DNA of 43,549 nucleotides from JAUSEW01 sp964414015 (GCA_964414015.1 CAYPUE010000002.1:1-43549); one strand, 5' to 3'; positions 1 to 6,830 are shown, numbered from the stretch's first letter. Notes: generated by a model not told the origin, from the sequence alone. Translations and numbers: made by a program.

Positions 1-153
1 CGCTGAAAGCATCTAAGTGGGAAGCCGTTTCCAAGATTAGATCTCGTGTTCCGATTTATCGGGACGTAGACCCCTCGTAGACAACGAGGTTGATAGGTGG
101 GCAGTGTAAGTATTGCAAGATATTTAGCTTACCCATACTAATGGTTGAAAGGT
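1..153 (+). rRNA. 23S ribosomal RNA, 3' end (partial)
   Basis: The first bases (cgctgaaagcatctaagtgg) match the strongly conserved region close to the 3' end of bacterial 23S rRNA, and the block ends with an 'actaatggttgaaagg' stretch comparable to the usual 23S terminus. The 5' part lies outside the window and the exact 3' end is estimated. It is followed by a spacer of about 160 nt and then 5S rRNA, the normal bacterial order. The spacer holds short complementary segments (213-219 with 277-283) that may belong to the processing stem. Confidence 0.95.
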
Positions 154-311
154 AGACTTTTATATAAAGACGGATTTCTCTTCACTTTTTAGGGAGCCAT
201 CAGGCGACCGAAACCCTCCGAAAATCGCAGCATGAGGCGTATTCGAATAGAATTGAAAAGCCGAATGCTAAGATTAGGAGGGTCGAGGTACAATTAATTA
301 ACAATTTAAAG

Positions 312-462
312 GGTTTTGCTCTAAAGCCTTTCGGTCTTTAGAGCGGTATGGCACCACCTCTTCCCATTCCGAACAGAGAAGTGAAACATACCAGCGTCAA
401 CGATACTACCGCCTAGTGCGATGGGACAATAGATCAAGGCCGGGGGACTTTAGAGCAAAACC
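312..462 (+). other. 5S rRNA precursor processing stem
   Basis: Bases 312-326 (ggttttgctctaaag) and 448-462 (ctttagagcaaaacc) are perfectly complementary over 15 bp and flank the mature 5S exactly, as expected for a precursor stem cut by an RNase III- or RNase M5-like activity. The nonamer ctttagagc occurs again at 336-344 inside the 5S, so 318-326 could pair with either copy. Confidence 0.75.
327..447 (+). rRNA. 5S ribosomal RNA
   Basis: The conserved 5S core is visible (cccattccgaac, then gaagtgaaac). Aligning the core with the Bacillus subtilis 5S places the ends near 327 and 447, about 120 nt, the usual size. Terminal helix I can form between 328-336 and 438-446 with several G-U pairs. 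The ends are inferred from pairing, not mapped. Confidence 0.92.
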
Positions 463-598
463 AACAGCAATTTCGGGAATTTCTTTCTCCAAAATCTTTT
501 CCTCACTGTCATCCTGAATTCATTTCAGGATTTCCTACTTAGCTACTAACAATTATTACTCATCTGTAATTCAAATAAGCACTATCTTAAACATTGTC

Positions 599-638
599 TT
601 GACATCTTTTACTTGTTATGTTATAACAATGTTATAAC
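599..638 (+). promoter_or_regulatory. Promoter with tandem GTTATAAC operator
   Basis: The -35 TTGACA (599-604) and -10 TATAAC (622-627) are separated by 17 bp. The 8-bp palindrome GTTATAAC occurs at 620-627, covering the -10, and at 631-638, covering the expected start point. The copies are 11 bp apart, one helical turn. They lie just upstream of an AbrB/MazE-like gene, so autorepression is the likely reading. Inferred from sequence only. Confidence 0.7.
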
Positions 639-652
639 GTCAAGAGTAAGCT

Positions 653-802
653 ATGAATAGGAAAATAATTAGAATCGGGAATTCGTATGGGGTTATAATT
701 CCCAAGAATATTCTGAAGATTTTGGATTGGGACATCAGAGAATTGGAAGCTAAAATAGATACGAAAAAGAAAGAACTGGTTATTAAAAGCGGTAAAAAAT
801 AA
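653..802 (+). CDS. AbrB/MazE-like swapped-hairpin DNA-binding protein (49 aa)
   Basis: A 49-residue protein, MNRKIIRIGNSYGVIIPKN at its start, which matches the beta-strand core of AbrB/MazE/SpoVT domains (R-[IL]-G-N-S-x-G-[VI]-x-[IL]-P). Such proteins bind DNA as swapped-hairpin dimers and often are antitoxins or autorepressors. It is short for the family and has only a basic tail (ending KSGKK) with no obvious toxin-binding extension. No toxin overlaps it; the nearest gene downstream is the DUF4258/DUF2283 pair 70 nt away, with its own -10. A promoter with two palindromes spaced 11 bp lies just upstream, which suggests autoregulation. The start at 653 is the only ATG that gives the full domain; the Shine-Dalgarno is weak. 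Confidence 0.75.
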   Translation: MNRKIIRIGNSYGVIIPKNILKILDWDIRELEAKIDTKKKELVIKSGKK

Positions 803-872
803 GGGATTTTTTTCTCCAAAACAAATCCAAAACCAACCTGTCCTCACTTTTATAATCTGATACACTAAAATC

Positions 873-1100
873 ATGCCGATTATATTTTCCAGACATGCGT
901 TAGAACAAATGCGGAGAAGAAAAATTTCTCAAAATAAAGTGATTAATATCGTTTCGCATTCTCATCAAAAAGTATCAAGCTTTCGTGATCAAAAGTTGCG
1001 CCAAATGCTAGTTGGTGGTAAACTATTGGAGGTAGTTACGAAAACCGAAGGGAATAAAATTACAGTTATAAGGGCATATTTTTTGGAGAAATCATTATGA
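873..1100 (+). CDS. DUF4258 domain protein, possible toxin-like partner
   Basis: A 75-residue basic protein. The opening FSRHALEQMRRRKIS followed by a helix and the strand pattern LLEVVTKTEGNKITVIRAYF fit the DUF4258 family, whose members resemble small RelE-fold-like proteins. A TATAAT box at 851-856 lies 17 nt before the start, with no clear -35. The stop overlaps the next start as ATGA (1097-1100), so the two genes are translationally coupled. DUF4258 and DUF2283 genes are often neighbours and are suspected to form a toxin-antitoxin-like pair. That role is inference; no catalytic residues can be assigned here. Confidence 0.75.
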   Translation: MPIIFSRHALEQMRRRKISQNKVINIVSHSHQKVSSFRDQKLRQMLVGGKLLEVVTKTEGNKITVIRAYFLEKSL

Positions 1101-1303
1101 AAATGAAATACGATAAAAAAGTTGACGCAGTTTATATAAATTTAGCAAAGGGTAAATATGAAACAAGTCGGAAGATATCCGATTCAATTGTGGTGGATGA
1201 GGATAAAAAAGGAAAAGTTTTAGGAATCGAAATATTGGACGCAAGTAAAAATATCTCAGCTTTTGATCCCAAAAACATCAAATTTACTGTCCAGTCCGCG
1301 TAA
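1097..1303 (+). CDS. DUF2283 domain protein
   Basis: A 68-residue protein with the hallmark DUF2283 pattern: YDKKVDAVYINLAKGKYETS, then IVVDEDKKGKVLGIEILDAS. It overlaps the DUF4258 gene by ATGA, so the two are co-translated. By analogy with other DUF4258/DUF2283 pairs it may neutralise or accompany its neighbour, but no function is established. A second ATG two codons in (1103) is an equally possible start. Confidence 0.8.
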   Translation: MKMKYDKKVDAVYINLAKGKYETSRKISDSIVVDEDKKGKVLGIEILDASKNISAFDPKNIKFTVQSA

Positions 1304-1313
1304 AATAATTAAT

Positions 1314-1460
1314 GTGATATTTTCTAAATCTACTTGCGGTCTTTGCAAGCCAACAAAAAAATACAAGAGAAATAATACGAAACTTAAAAACATAATTAGA
1401 CGTGCCATGTTGGAAGACGATCTTACAGCAAATCTGATTAAGAGTTACTCAAAATCTTAA
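1314..1460 (+). CDS. Small Cys-containing hypothetical protein (48 aa)
   Basis: An open frame of 48 codons from GTG 1314, IFSKSTCGLCKPTKKYKRNN at its start, with a CxxC pair followed by a very basic stretch. The frame also opens at ATG 1263, but that overlaps the end of the DUF2283 gene by 41 nt. I do not recognise the family. Small basic CxxC proteins next to DUF4258/DUF2283 genes are plausible in these genomes. There is no convincing ribosome-binding site, so it may be a remnant. Confidence 0.35.
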   Translation: MIFSKSTCGLCKPTKKYKRNNTKLKNIIRRAMLEDDLTANLIKSYSKS

Positions 1461-1553
1461 ATAGTTCGTGCTCCCACTTGACAGGTGGGAAGGCTATTTG
1501 CTGTCATAACTTCTTTGATTAACAATAAACGTGAGTTGTTAAAAGGGAAACAA

Positions 1554-1691
1554 ATGATCGGGAATGAAACAGATGCAATATTCGCTTCGGCAAAACTTGC
1601 AAGGGATATCATTTATGAATATTGTAGGACAGAAAGTGAAAAGACTACTGTGAAAGATATTGATCTTTCCTCATCTTTGCCCTACATGTAG
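1554..1691 (+). CDS. Small hypothetical protein (45 aa)
   Basis: ATG 1554 follows an aaaaggga Shine-Dalgarno-like stretch about 7 nt upstream, which is a better start than the in-frame GTG at 1485. That GTG sits inside a hairpin (1472-1477 with 1485-1490). The product is an acidic, mostly helical 45-residue peptide (ASAKLARDIIYEYCRTESEK) with no recognised domain. Short and weakly supported. Confidence 0.3.
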   Translation: MIGNETDAIFASAKLARDIIYEYCRTESEKTTVKDIDLSSSLPYM

Positions 1692-1758
1692 TGAAAGTCC
1701 GTATTGACTTACGAGAAGATCACCTTTTTGACGATTCGTTTCCCCAGGAAAGAATTAC

Positions 1759-2007
1759 CTAGCCAGAGATGGTTTTAAGCGCTTTTATTATTGCCTTTCG
1801 AGTAGTATCTCCGACATGGGGTTTTCCGTTTAATAAAACAATGGAGGCGCTATGGACACTAGTAGCCACATCAGGAGAGTTAAGATAAACATCAGAGACG
1901 CTTCCCCCCTTATTGTAAAAATGTTGAATTAGTTGATCTATATCTATGTTGTTCATATTCGTGTTCTCGCTTAATGGATGAAAAACTGTTTTAACTTTTA
2001 CTTTCAT
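1759..2007 (-). CDS. Hypothetical protein (82 aa)
   Basis: An 82-residue soluble protein with no family I recognise. It has a central segment VYLNSPDVATSVHSASIVLL and a basic helical C-terminus ending KAIIKALKTISG. Its start overlaps the end of the upstream membrane-protein gene by 17 nt (1991-2007), so the two are probably translated from one message. It is the last gene of this minus-strand unit. Confidence 0.5.
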   Translation of the reverse strand: MKVKVKTVFHPLSENTNMNNIDIDQLIQHFYNKGGSVSDVYLNSPDVATSVHSASIVLLNGKPHVGDTTRKAIIKALKTISG

Positions 2008-2662
2008 ATTTTAGCCATTCATGATATCCGCTTTTTTTAATCCTTAATATGAACCCTCTAATCTCTTCGCTTGCTTGTTTATAGGTTTTCTTTCCGTTTC
2101 GTATCGCATAGTTTACCTCAATCATCTGATGAAAATAATCTGCTTTGTCATTAAGACTGTCTGCGTAATAATGATAATCGTGCATGATATCTTTGAATTC
2201 TTTTGAATGGTCAGCATTCTTTTTTACCTTGAGGAGTTCTTGTTTATTTTTCTCCCAGTATTCCTCATAGATTACATTTTTTTTGTTAAATTCTTCTCTC
2301 GCAACATCCATCTCTATTTGCGCAATCTGTAAATCTATTGCAGTGTAATAAGGATAGTCAGGATCAAATGTATTTTTGTATTCCATATATCTCTTTACTC
2401 TTGTGTTTATATCCCACACCGCGTAAACAATGAGTACTAGGGCAATAACAATTATAAGTTCCATATTTGACCATTTTATCATATTTAAATTACTTTTCCA
2501 CACCCTATTTTTATTTATAAATTCGTTTATGATGGGCGGCGTTGCCAATCCGTAGACAATAAAATATAATAAGATAAGAGTTTTAAATCCCACATTAATG
2601 ATCTGCCGCCAACCCATGTTATTAATTTGAATAAGCAGTTTGTTCACATTGATATAAAACAT
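1991..2662 (-). CDS. Membrane protein with helical cytoplasmic domain (223 aa), unknown
   Basis: The protein has two hydrophobic segments, about residues 26-45 (KTLILLYFIVYGL) and 69-87 (ELIIVIALVLIVYAVW), then a charged, helical domain of about 135 residues rich in Lys, Glu and Tyr. No enzyme motif is visible. An AAGGAG Shine-Dalgarno (2677-2682) lies 14 nt before the ATG, which is longer than usual, so the start is not certain. Upstream is a strong promoter followed almost at once by an intrinsic terminator, so expression may be controlled by attenuation. The next gene overlaps its end. Confidence 0.55.
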   Translation of the reverse strand: MFYINVNKLLIQINNMGWRQIINVGFKTLILLYFIVYGLATPPIINEFINKNRVWKSNLNMIKWSNMELIIVIALVLIVYAVWDINTRVKRYMEYKNTFDPDYPYYTAIDLQIAQIEMDVAREEFNKKNVIYEEYWEKNKQELLKVKKNADHSKEFKDIMHDYHYYADSLNDKADYFHQMIEVNYAIRNGKKTYKQASEEIRGFILRIKKSGYHEWLKYESKS

Positions 2663-2688
2663 AAGATAAACGTATACTCCTTAAAACC

Positions 2689-2721
2689 AAAAAAAGCTCA
2701 AACCGCTTTTACGGTCTGAGC
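2689..2721 (-). terminator. Intrinsic terminator in a leader (attenuator candidate)
   Basis: On the minus strand a 10-bp stem (2712-2721 with 2696-2705, one G-U pair) with a six-base loop is followed by seven T residues (2695-2689). It lies between the promoter at 2742-2771 and the gene starting at 2662, only about 15 nt after the expected transcription start. Without read-through the transcript would be about 46 nt. Confidence 0.75.
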
Positions 2722-2741
2722 ATTAAATGCTTCTGGTAATT

Positions 2742-2771
2742 ATCATAGAGTAAATGAATAAACTTTGTCAA
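2742..2771 (-). promoter_or_regulatory. Minus-strand promoter for the 223-aa membrane protein
   Basis: The -35 is TTGACA (2771-2766) and the -10 is TATGAT (2747-2742), with an 18-bp spacer. The expected start is near 2735, just ahead of the terminator hairpin at 2689-2721. Confidence 0.65.
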
Positions 2772-2831
2772 GAAAAATAGACAAGGCGAAAATTAAATGT
2801 TTGGCTTGACTCAAAAGGATAAAAAGCCCGA

Positions 2832-2860
2832 TTGCGGGGGGAGGGGTTTTGTGGTACAAT
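2832..2860 (+). promoter_or_regulatory. Promoter for the S1-domain gene
   Basis: A -35-like TTGCGG (2832-2837) and a -10 TACAAT (2855-2860) are spaced by 17 bp. The leader would be about 28 nt and holds a Shine-Dalgarno site (aaaggtg, near 2878-2884). Confidence 0.5.
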
Positions 2861-2894
2861 GGGGAGACTTCAAAAAGAAAGGTGAAATTAATGA

Positions 2895-3986
2895 ATGCAA
2901 ACGTCAACTTCAAAATCTAATTCATCAAAAGCAACCTCAATGGCGGATTTGATGAAAAAGGCCAGCTCTTCCTTGGTAACTCCCAAAAAAGGGGCAATTC
3001 TGGAAGGAAAAATTACCAAACTTACCTCCGCGGAAATTCTCGTTGACATTAATGCCAAAACCGAAGCGGTTGTGATGGAAAAAGACAGAAATCTTCTGAA
3101 AAAACTTTTATCCATGCTTAAGGTAGGGGATAAAGTGTCTGTACAGGTTTTGAATCCGGAATCGGACACGGGCAATTCGGTTGTCTCTTTGAGACGTTTT
3201 ATTGACGATATAGTTTGGAAAAGACTCGATCTTCTTTTGAAAAATCAAGAACCCTTGGATGTCGTGGTAGATATGTCAACCAAAGGAGGATTTCTGGTTA
3301 CAGCCAAAGACGGAGTTTCCGGATTTTTGCCAACTTCACATATCTCCGGTTTGGACGGCGGTTCTTCATTGGTTGGAAAAACGATTAAAGTAGTAATGCT
3401 GGAAATCAATAGGCCAATGCATAAAATTATCTTTTCCCAAAGAAAAGTCTTAAGCGTAAAAGATTTTCAGGCTTTGGTAAAAGAGTTGGCAGTTGGACAA
3501 AAAATTGACTCAATTATTACAAACGTTGCCAATTTTGGAATTTTCGTTTCAATACCTCTTAAAGAAGGCAAGAATGCCGAAGGATTTATTCATATCTCCG
3601 AAGCATCATGGGAAAACATTCCCGATATTTTTTCTAAGTTTAAAGTCGGAGACAGGATAAAAACAGTTATTTTGGATTTTGATAGGGATGCCAGAAGGGT
3701 AAATCTGTCAATTAAGAGATTGGAGAAAGATCCATTTGAGCAGAAACTGGATGAATTTACAATAGACAAAAAACTCAAAGCAACAGTTGCGAAAATTATT
3801 TCAACCGGTGTGCTTTTGGATCTTGGAGACAATATTACCGGCATTATCAAGAAAGAGAAAATTCCGGTTAAAACAACTTACGAAGAAGGTGTAGTGCTTG
3901 AGGTTACGGTTTGCGGAATTGATAAAAAAAGACATCGAGTTGAAGTTGCCCCAGTCCTCAAAGAAAAACCAATCGGATATAGATAA
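2895..3986 (+). CDS. rpsA: S1 RNA-binding domain protein (ribosomal protein S1-like)
   Basis: A 363-residue protein with four consecutive S1/OB-fold repeats, roughly residues 31-101, 116-185, 199-275 and 290-355. The best copies show the S1 signatures GGFLVTAKDGVSGFLPTSHIS and FGIFVS...GFIHISEASW. Bacterial S1 helps position mRNA on the 30S subunit; four-domain forms occur in Gram-positive and CPR bacteria. The first and last repeats are the most diverged. ATG 2895 is preferred because it follows the aaaggtg ribosome-binding site by about 10 nt; the ATG at 2891 opens only a very short frame. Confidence 0.85.
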   Translation: MQTSTSKSNSSKATSMADLMKKASSSLVTPKKGAILEGKITKLTSAEILVDINAKTEAVVMEKDRNLLKKLLSMLKVGDKVSVQVLNPESDTGNSVVSLRRFIDDIVWKRLDLLLKNQEPLDVVVDMSTKGGFLVTAKDGVSGFLPTSHISGLDGGSSLVGKTIKVVMLEINRPMHKIIFSQRKVLSVKDFQALVKELAVGQKIDSIITNVANFGIFVSIPLKEGKNAEGFIHISEASWENIPDIFSKFKVGDRIKTVILDFDRDARRVNLSIKRLEKDPFEQKLDEFTIDKKLKATVAKIISTGVLLDLGDNITGIIKKEKIPVKTTYEEGVVLEVTVCGIDKKRHRVEVAPVLKEKPIGYR

Positions 3987-4003
3987 TCAATTATTCAATT
4001 ATT

Positions 4004-4062
4004 CAGTTAACGCATTAACGGGTTAGCGGGTTGAATTCGTTAATTCTTTAACTCGTTAACTG
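4004..4062. repeat. Nested intergenic palindrome
   Basis: Outer arms cagttaacg (4004-4012) and cgttaactg (4054-4062) pair perfectly, and inner arms attaacg (4014-4020) and cgttaat (4038-4044) do as well. No T-run follows on either side, so it is not a clear terminator. It separates the S1 gene from radA and looks like a REP-type element. Confidence 0.6.
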
Positions 4063-4099
4063 TAGAATACGCTAACTTCTAAATTCGATTTTGAAGTAG

Positions 4100-4105
4100 T
4101 ATAAT
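4100..4105 (+). promoter_or_regulatory. radA -10 box, leaderless start
   Basis: A perfect TATAAT ends 9 nt before the radA ATG (4114), so the transcript would begin at or next to the start codon. The -35 (TTCTAA, 4077-4082) is poor. Confidence 0.6.
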
Positions 4106-4113
4106 AACTTTGC

Positions 4114-5580
4114 ATGAAAGCTAAAGTTTCGTTTGTTTGTCAGGAATGCGGATATGATTCCCCGCAATTCTTAGGCAAATGTCCTGAATGCGGGGAGTGG
4201 AATACCCTTAAAGAAATAAGGGTAGAGGCTGCAAGAATTTCAGATTTTGGTAATAATATTAGCGGTTCTTCAAACGCAGTACCTACACCAAAAACTTTAA
4301 AAGAAATTAATTACAAAGAAGAAAATAGATTTTCTACAGGTTTTTCCGAAGTAGATAATGTTTTGGGAGGAGGGATAGTTCCCGGCAGTGTTACGCTTCT
4401 GGCAGGAGATCCGGGAATTGGCAAATCTACATTATTATTGCAAATTGCTTTAGAGCTCTCGAGTCGGCAGACGCGCGTTTCAGATGACGCTCGCTATATT
4501 AAACCCAAATCTCAAACTAAAACCCGCTCGCTAAGTGAACGCCTATCCCAATCAAATCGCCAATCGGCGTTCAGTTCATCCGAAAGCGGTCTGCCTCCTC
4601 TCGATAATAAAGTTCTCTATATTTCCGGTGAAGAGTCAGAAGACCAGATAAAACTTCGGGCAAAACGGATTAGCAAAGAAAAAACAAATGATAATTTTCT
4701 CGTTGTCTCGAGCAACAATACTAATGCCATTGTTGAATTGCTTGCGAAAACCAAACCGAAATTAGCAATTATAGATTCCATCCAAACAATGGAATCGGAA
4801 AACCTGACCGGACTTTCCGGATCTGTCGGACAAGTCCGCTATGCAGCTGCACTTTTTATAAGAATTGCCAAAACATTGGGCATTTCTATTATTATGGTAG
4901 GTCATGTGACCAAAGAGGGAATGGTGGCAGGGCCAATGGTTTTGTCTCATATGGTTGACACGGTTTTATTTTTTGAAGGAGATAAATTTACCAGAACCAG
5001 AATTTTGAGAAGTCTTAAAAATAGATTCGGTCCAATTGACGAAGTTGGCATTTTTACGATGGGAAATATTGGTATAACCGAAGTAAAAAACCCTGAACAA
5101 ATTTTTTTAACAGAAAGCTTGAGACGTTCTGCAGGTTCGGTCATAACCGTTACGCTGGAAGGGACAAGAGCTTTGCCGGTTGAAATACAAAGCCTGGTTG
5201 TTTTTTCCAAATTGCCTGTACCAAGACACGTGGCAACCGGAGTTGATCCGAAACGGCTGGAGATTCTTTTGGCGGTTCTGCAAAAGCATTGCAATTTGCC
5301 GCTTTTGGCAATGGATGTATTTATGAATGTTGCAGGAGGAATTAAACTTACCGATCCGGGCGCGGATTTAAGTATTTGTTTGGCTATTTTTTCAAGCCTT
5401 CGAAATATTCCTCTGAACAAAATTGTTGGTATTGCGGAGGTGGGGCTTCTTGGAGAGCTTCGCAGTGTTCCTTTACTTGAGAAAAGAGCAAAAGAAGCGA
5501 GAAAACTTGGATTTAAAAATATAATTAGTTTTGAAACACATAAATCTTTAAGAGATGTTTTAGAAAATATAGGACGATAA
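4114..5580 (+). CDS. radA: DNA repair protein RadA with an in-frame insertion
   Basis: RadA is a RecA-like, Lon-related ATPase that drives branch migration in recombination. Visible parts are the N-terminal zinc finger (C9, C12, C23, C26), Walker A GDPGIGKST (98-106), the RadA-specific KNRFG motif, and the Lon-protease-like C-terminal domain (about 330-488). Between the helix after Walker A and the strand KVLYISGEES there are about 49 extra residues (116-164), Ser/Arg rich and unlike RadA. They are encoded by a palindromic element (see 4459-4605). The insertion keeps the frame and lies in a surface loop position. A TATAAT 9 nt upstream predicts a leaderless mRNA. The PIN-TRAM gene follows after 3 nt, a common pairing. 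Confidence 0.95.
   Translation: MKAKVSFVCQECGYDSPQFLGKCPECGEWNTLKEIRVEAARISDFGNNISGSSNAVPTPKTLKEINYKEENRFSTGFSEVDNVLGGGIVPGSVTLLAGDPGIGKSTLLLQIALELSSRQTRVSDDARYIKPKSQTKTRSLSERLSQSNRQSAFSSSESGLPPLDNKVLYISGEESEDQIKLRAKRISKEKTNDNFLVVSSNNTNAIVELLAKTKPKLAIIDSIQTMESENLTGLSGSVGQVRYAAALFIRIAKTLGISIIMVGHVTKEGMVAGPMVLSHMVDTVLFFEGDKFTRTRILRSLKNRFGPIDEVGIFTMGNIGITEVKNPEQIFLTESLRRSAGSVITVTLEGTRALPVEIQSLVVFSKLPVPRHVATGVDPKRLEILLAVLQKHCNLPLLAMDVFMNVAGGIKLTDPGADLSICLAIFSSLRNIPLNKIVGIAEVGLLGELRSVPLLEKRAKEARKLGFKNIISFETHKSLRDVLENIGR
4459..4605. repeat. Palindromic element inserted in frame in radA
   Basis: This is an imperfect palindrome of about 147 bp (49 codons). Outer arms ggcagac (4466-4472) and gtctgcc (4589-4595) pair, the similarity continues inward to about 4488 and 4574, and inner arms tgaacgcc (4536-4543) and ggcgttca (4566-4573) pair. 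It coincides with the residues absent from ordinary RadA. Size and behaviour resemble the palindromic elements found inside Rickettsia genes. Confidence 0.7.
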
Positions 5581-5583
5581 ATT

Positions 5584-6330
5584 ATGAATAATCCTAAAAA
5601 GAAAACCAGAAAACCTTTATATTTAATACCACCCGCATTTGTGGCTCTTGTTGCCGACCAAGTTGCAAAAACGATTGCCAAGCGTCTTCCGTCAATGATT
5701 TCCAGACCAAGAAGGAAGAAGGAAACCAAAAATTACAAAATCGAAAATGGAATTTTTCTTGACACCTCGGCTATTATAGACGGCAGAATTTTTGAAGTTA
5801 TAAAACTCGGTTTATTAACGGGAACATTTGTAGTTTTGGAAAATATACTTTTGGAACTGAAGCATATTGCGGATTCAAAAGATCCGGTCAAAAGAGAAAG
5901 AGGAAGACGAGGACTTGAGCTTTTGGAAAAACTGAAGAAAAGCAGAGGAATTAAATTGGTTGTGTATTATGTTTCGGAGCAGAAAATGGAAGTTGATGAA
6001 CATCTGATTCATGCTGCCAGAAAATTTAAGGGAAGGATAATCACCTGCGATTATAATTTGGAGAAAAAAGCTGCTATCAACGGGGTTGTGGCCATCAACG
6101 TCAATACGCTTGCGAATAGCCTTAAAGTAACTGCGGTTCCGGGAGAAACACTAAATATTGCGATTATTCATATAGGAAAAGATCCTAGCCAGGGAGTAGG
6201 ATACTTAGATGACGGAACGATGATTGTAGTTGAAAGTGGAGCGTTAGACGTAGGCAAAAAAGTTGATGTGGTAGTTTCTAGGGTTATTCAAACAACCGCG
6301 GGAAGAATTTTATTCGCTAAAAAATTTTAA
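5584..6330 (+). CDS. PIN-TRAM domain protein (YacL-like putative nuclease)
   Basis: A 248-residue protein. The PIN domain covers about 55-170, with acidic residues that would bind metal: D60 in FLDTSAIIDGRI, D138 in EVDEHLI and D156 in ITCDYNLE. A TRAM RNA-binding domain follows (about 180-240, PGETLNIAIIHIGKDPSQGV). The family resembles Bacillus YacL, which usually has N-terminal membrane helices; here the N-terminus is only a short basic, partly hydrophobic stretch. It starts 3 nt after radA, so the two form an operon. RNA cleavage is the expected activity but is not shown. Terminator-like hairpins follow the stop. Confidence 0.85.
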   Translation: MNNPKKKTRKPLYLIPPAFVALVADQVAKTIAKRLPSMISRPRRKKETKNYKIENGIFLDTSAIIDGRIFEVIKLGLLTGTFVVLENILLELKHIADSKDPVKRERGRRGLELLEKLKKSRGIKLVVYYVSEQKMEVDEHLIHAARKFKGRIITCDYNLEKKAAINGVVAINVNTLANSLKVTAVPGETLNIAIIHIGKDPSQGVGYLDDGTMIVVESGALDVGKKVDVVVSRVIQTTAGRILFAKKF

Positions 6331-6360
6331 TACTGAAGGTTTGTTTTTATGTGCTTAAAA

Positions 6361-6436
6361 GAGGTAAGAATCCCTGCCCAAGACTCTTACCTCATTAAAG
6401 AACGTAAAAGTTTTCTTACTTGGCTTTAATTTTTTT
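6361..6436 (+). terminator. Tandem hairpins after the PIN-TRAM gene
   Basis: The first hairpin has a 9-bp perfect stem (6361-6369 with 6385-6393). The second pairs attaaag (6394-6400) with ctttaat (6424-6430) and runs straight into seven T residues (6430-6436), a plausible plus-strand terminator. Read on the minus strand, the first hairpin is followed by TTTT and could end the small minus-strand gene at 6642-6791. Confidence 0.5.
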
Positions 6437-6494
6437 CGTTAAAATATCAAACGCTGTCAACGAAAACCTCTTGTTTTAGCCTCGTCATTTTTCC

Positions 6495-6523
6495 TTGACA
6501 TTGTTACGTATTTCTGATAAAAA
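6495..6523 (+). promoter_or_regulatory. Promoter of a candidate small RNA
   Basis: A perfect TTGACA (6495-6500) and TAAAAA (6518-6523) are spaced by 17 bp. No open reading frame follows on the plus strand before the terminator at 6576-6635. Confidence 0.55.
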
Positions 6524-6529
6524 ATTTAC

Positions 6530-6635
6530 GGCATTTAGTTTTATTTCCTGCCTGAAAGGCTAATTGCCATTTATAAGAGCATTGCTTATCGTACTTGGAA
6601 TTATCATTGCATGTAACGAAAGCGATGCTCTTTTT
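6530..6635 (+). ncRNA. Candidate small RNA (about 105 nt)
   Basis: The segment lies between a promoter (6495-6523) and a terminator-like end. It folds into two blocks: a 9-bp stem with one mismatch near 6530-6566 (ggcatttag with ctaattgcc), and a 10-bp stem (6576-6585 with 6622-6631, one G-U) ending in five T residues. The second stem has a long loop of 36 nt, unusual for a simple terminator. It does not look like 6S, SRP, tmRNA or RNase P RNA. Its identity is unknown. Confidence 0.4.
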
Positions 6636-6641
6636 ATCTGC

Positions 6642-6791
6642 TTATAAAAATACAACCGGAATTCTCAACCCTCTTGCTAATAATTTCTTAAATTGTTCCC
6701 GTCCCTGTTTTACCAGAGCTTCTTGTTTGTAGTCTGAAATCATTTTTCTGTTTGTTTTCTTTAGGTTTCCAAATAAAAATCTCATTATCAT
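6642..6791 (-). CDS. Small conserved-looking hypothetical protein (49 aa)
   Basis: A 49-residue basic protein. The C-terminal half, KQGREQFKKLLARGLRIPVV, is an amphipathic helix followed by a short hydrophobic end. I recall similar short proteins from Microgenomates-type genomes, but give it no function. A good minus-strand promoter (TTGACA, 17 bp, TAAAAT at 6802-6830) lies 11 nt before ATG 6791, which argues for this start (or ATG 6785) over the longer frame opening at 6830, and for a nearly leaderless mRNA. Confidence 0.55.
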   Translation of the reverse strand: MIMRFLFGNLKKTNRKMISDYKQEALVKQGREQFKKLLARGLRIPVVFL

Positions 6792-6801
6792 ACCTAATGG
6801 G

Positions 6802-6830
6802 ATTTTATCACAGGTTGTCAAGTGTGTCAA
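6802..6830 (-). promoter_or_regulatory. Promoter of the 49-aa gene
   Basis: TTGACA (6830-6825), a 17-bp spacer and TAAAAT (6807-6802) on the minus strand. A second TTGACA lies within the spacer. Confidence 0.6.

Noticed and set aside
632..874. 80-codon minus-strand frame over the AbrB-like gene
   Set aside because: It is antisense to a recognisable AbrB/MazE domain and its promoter.
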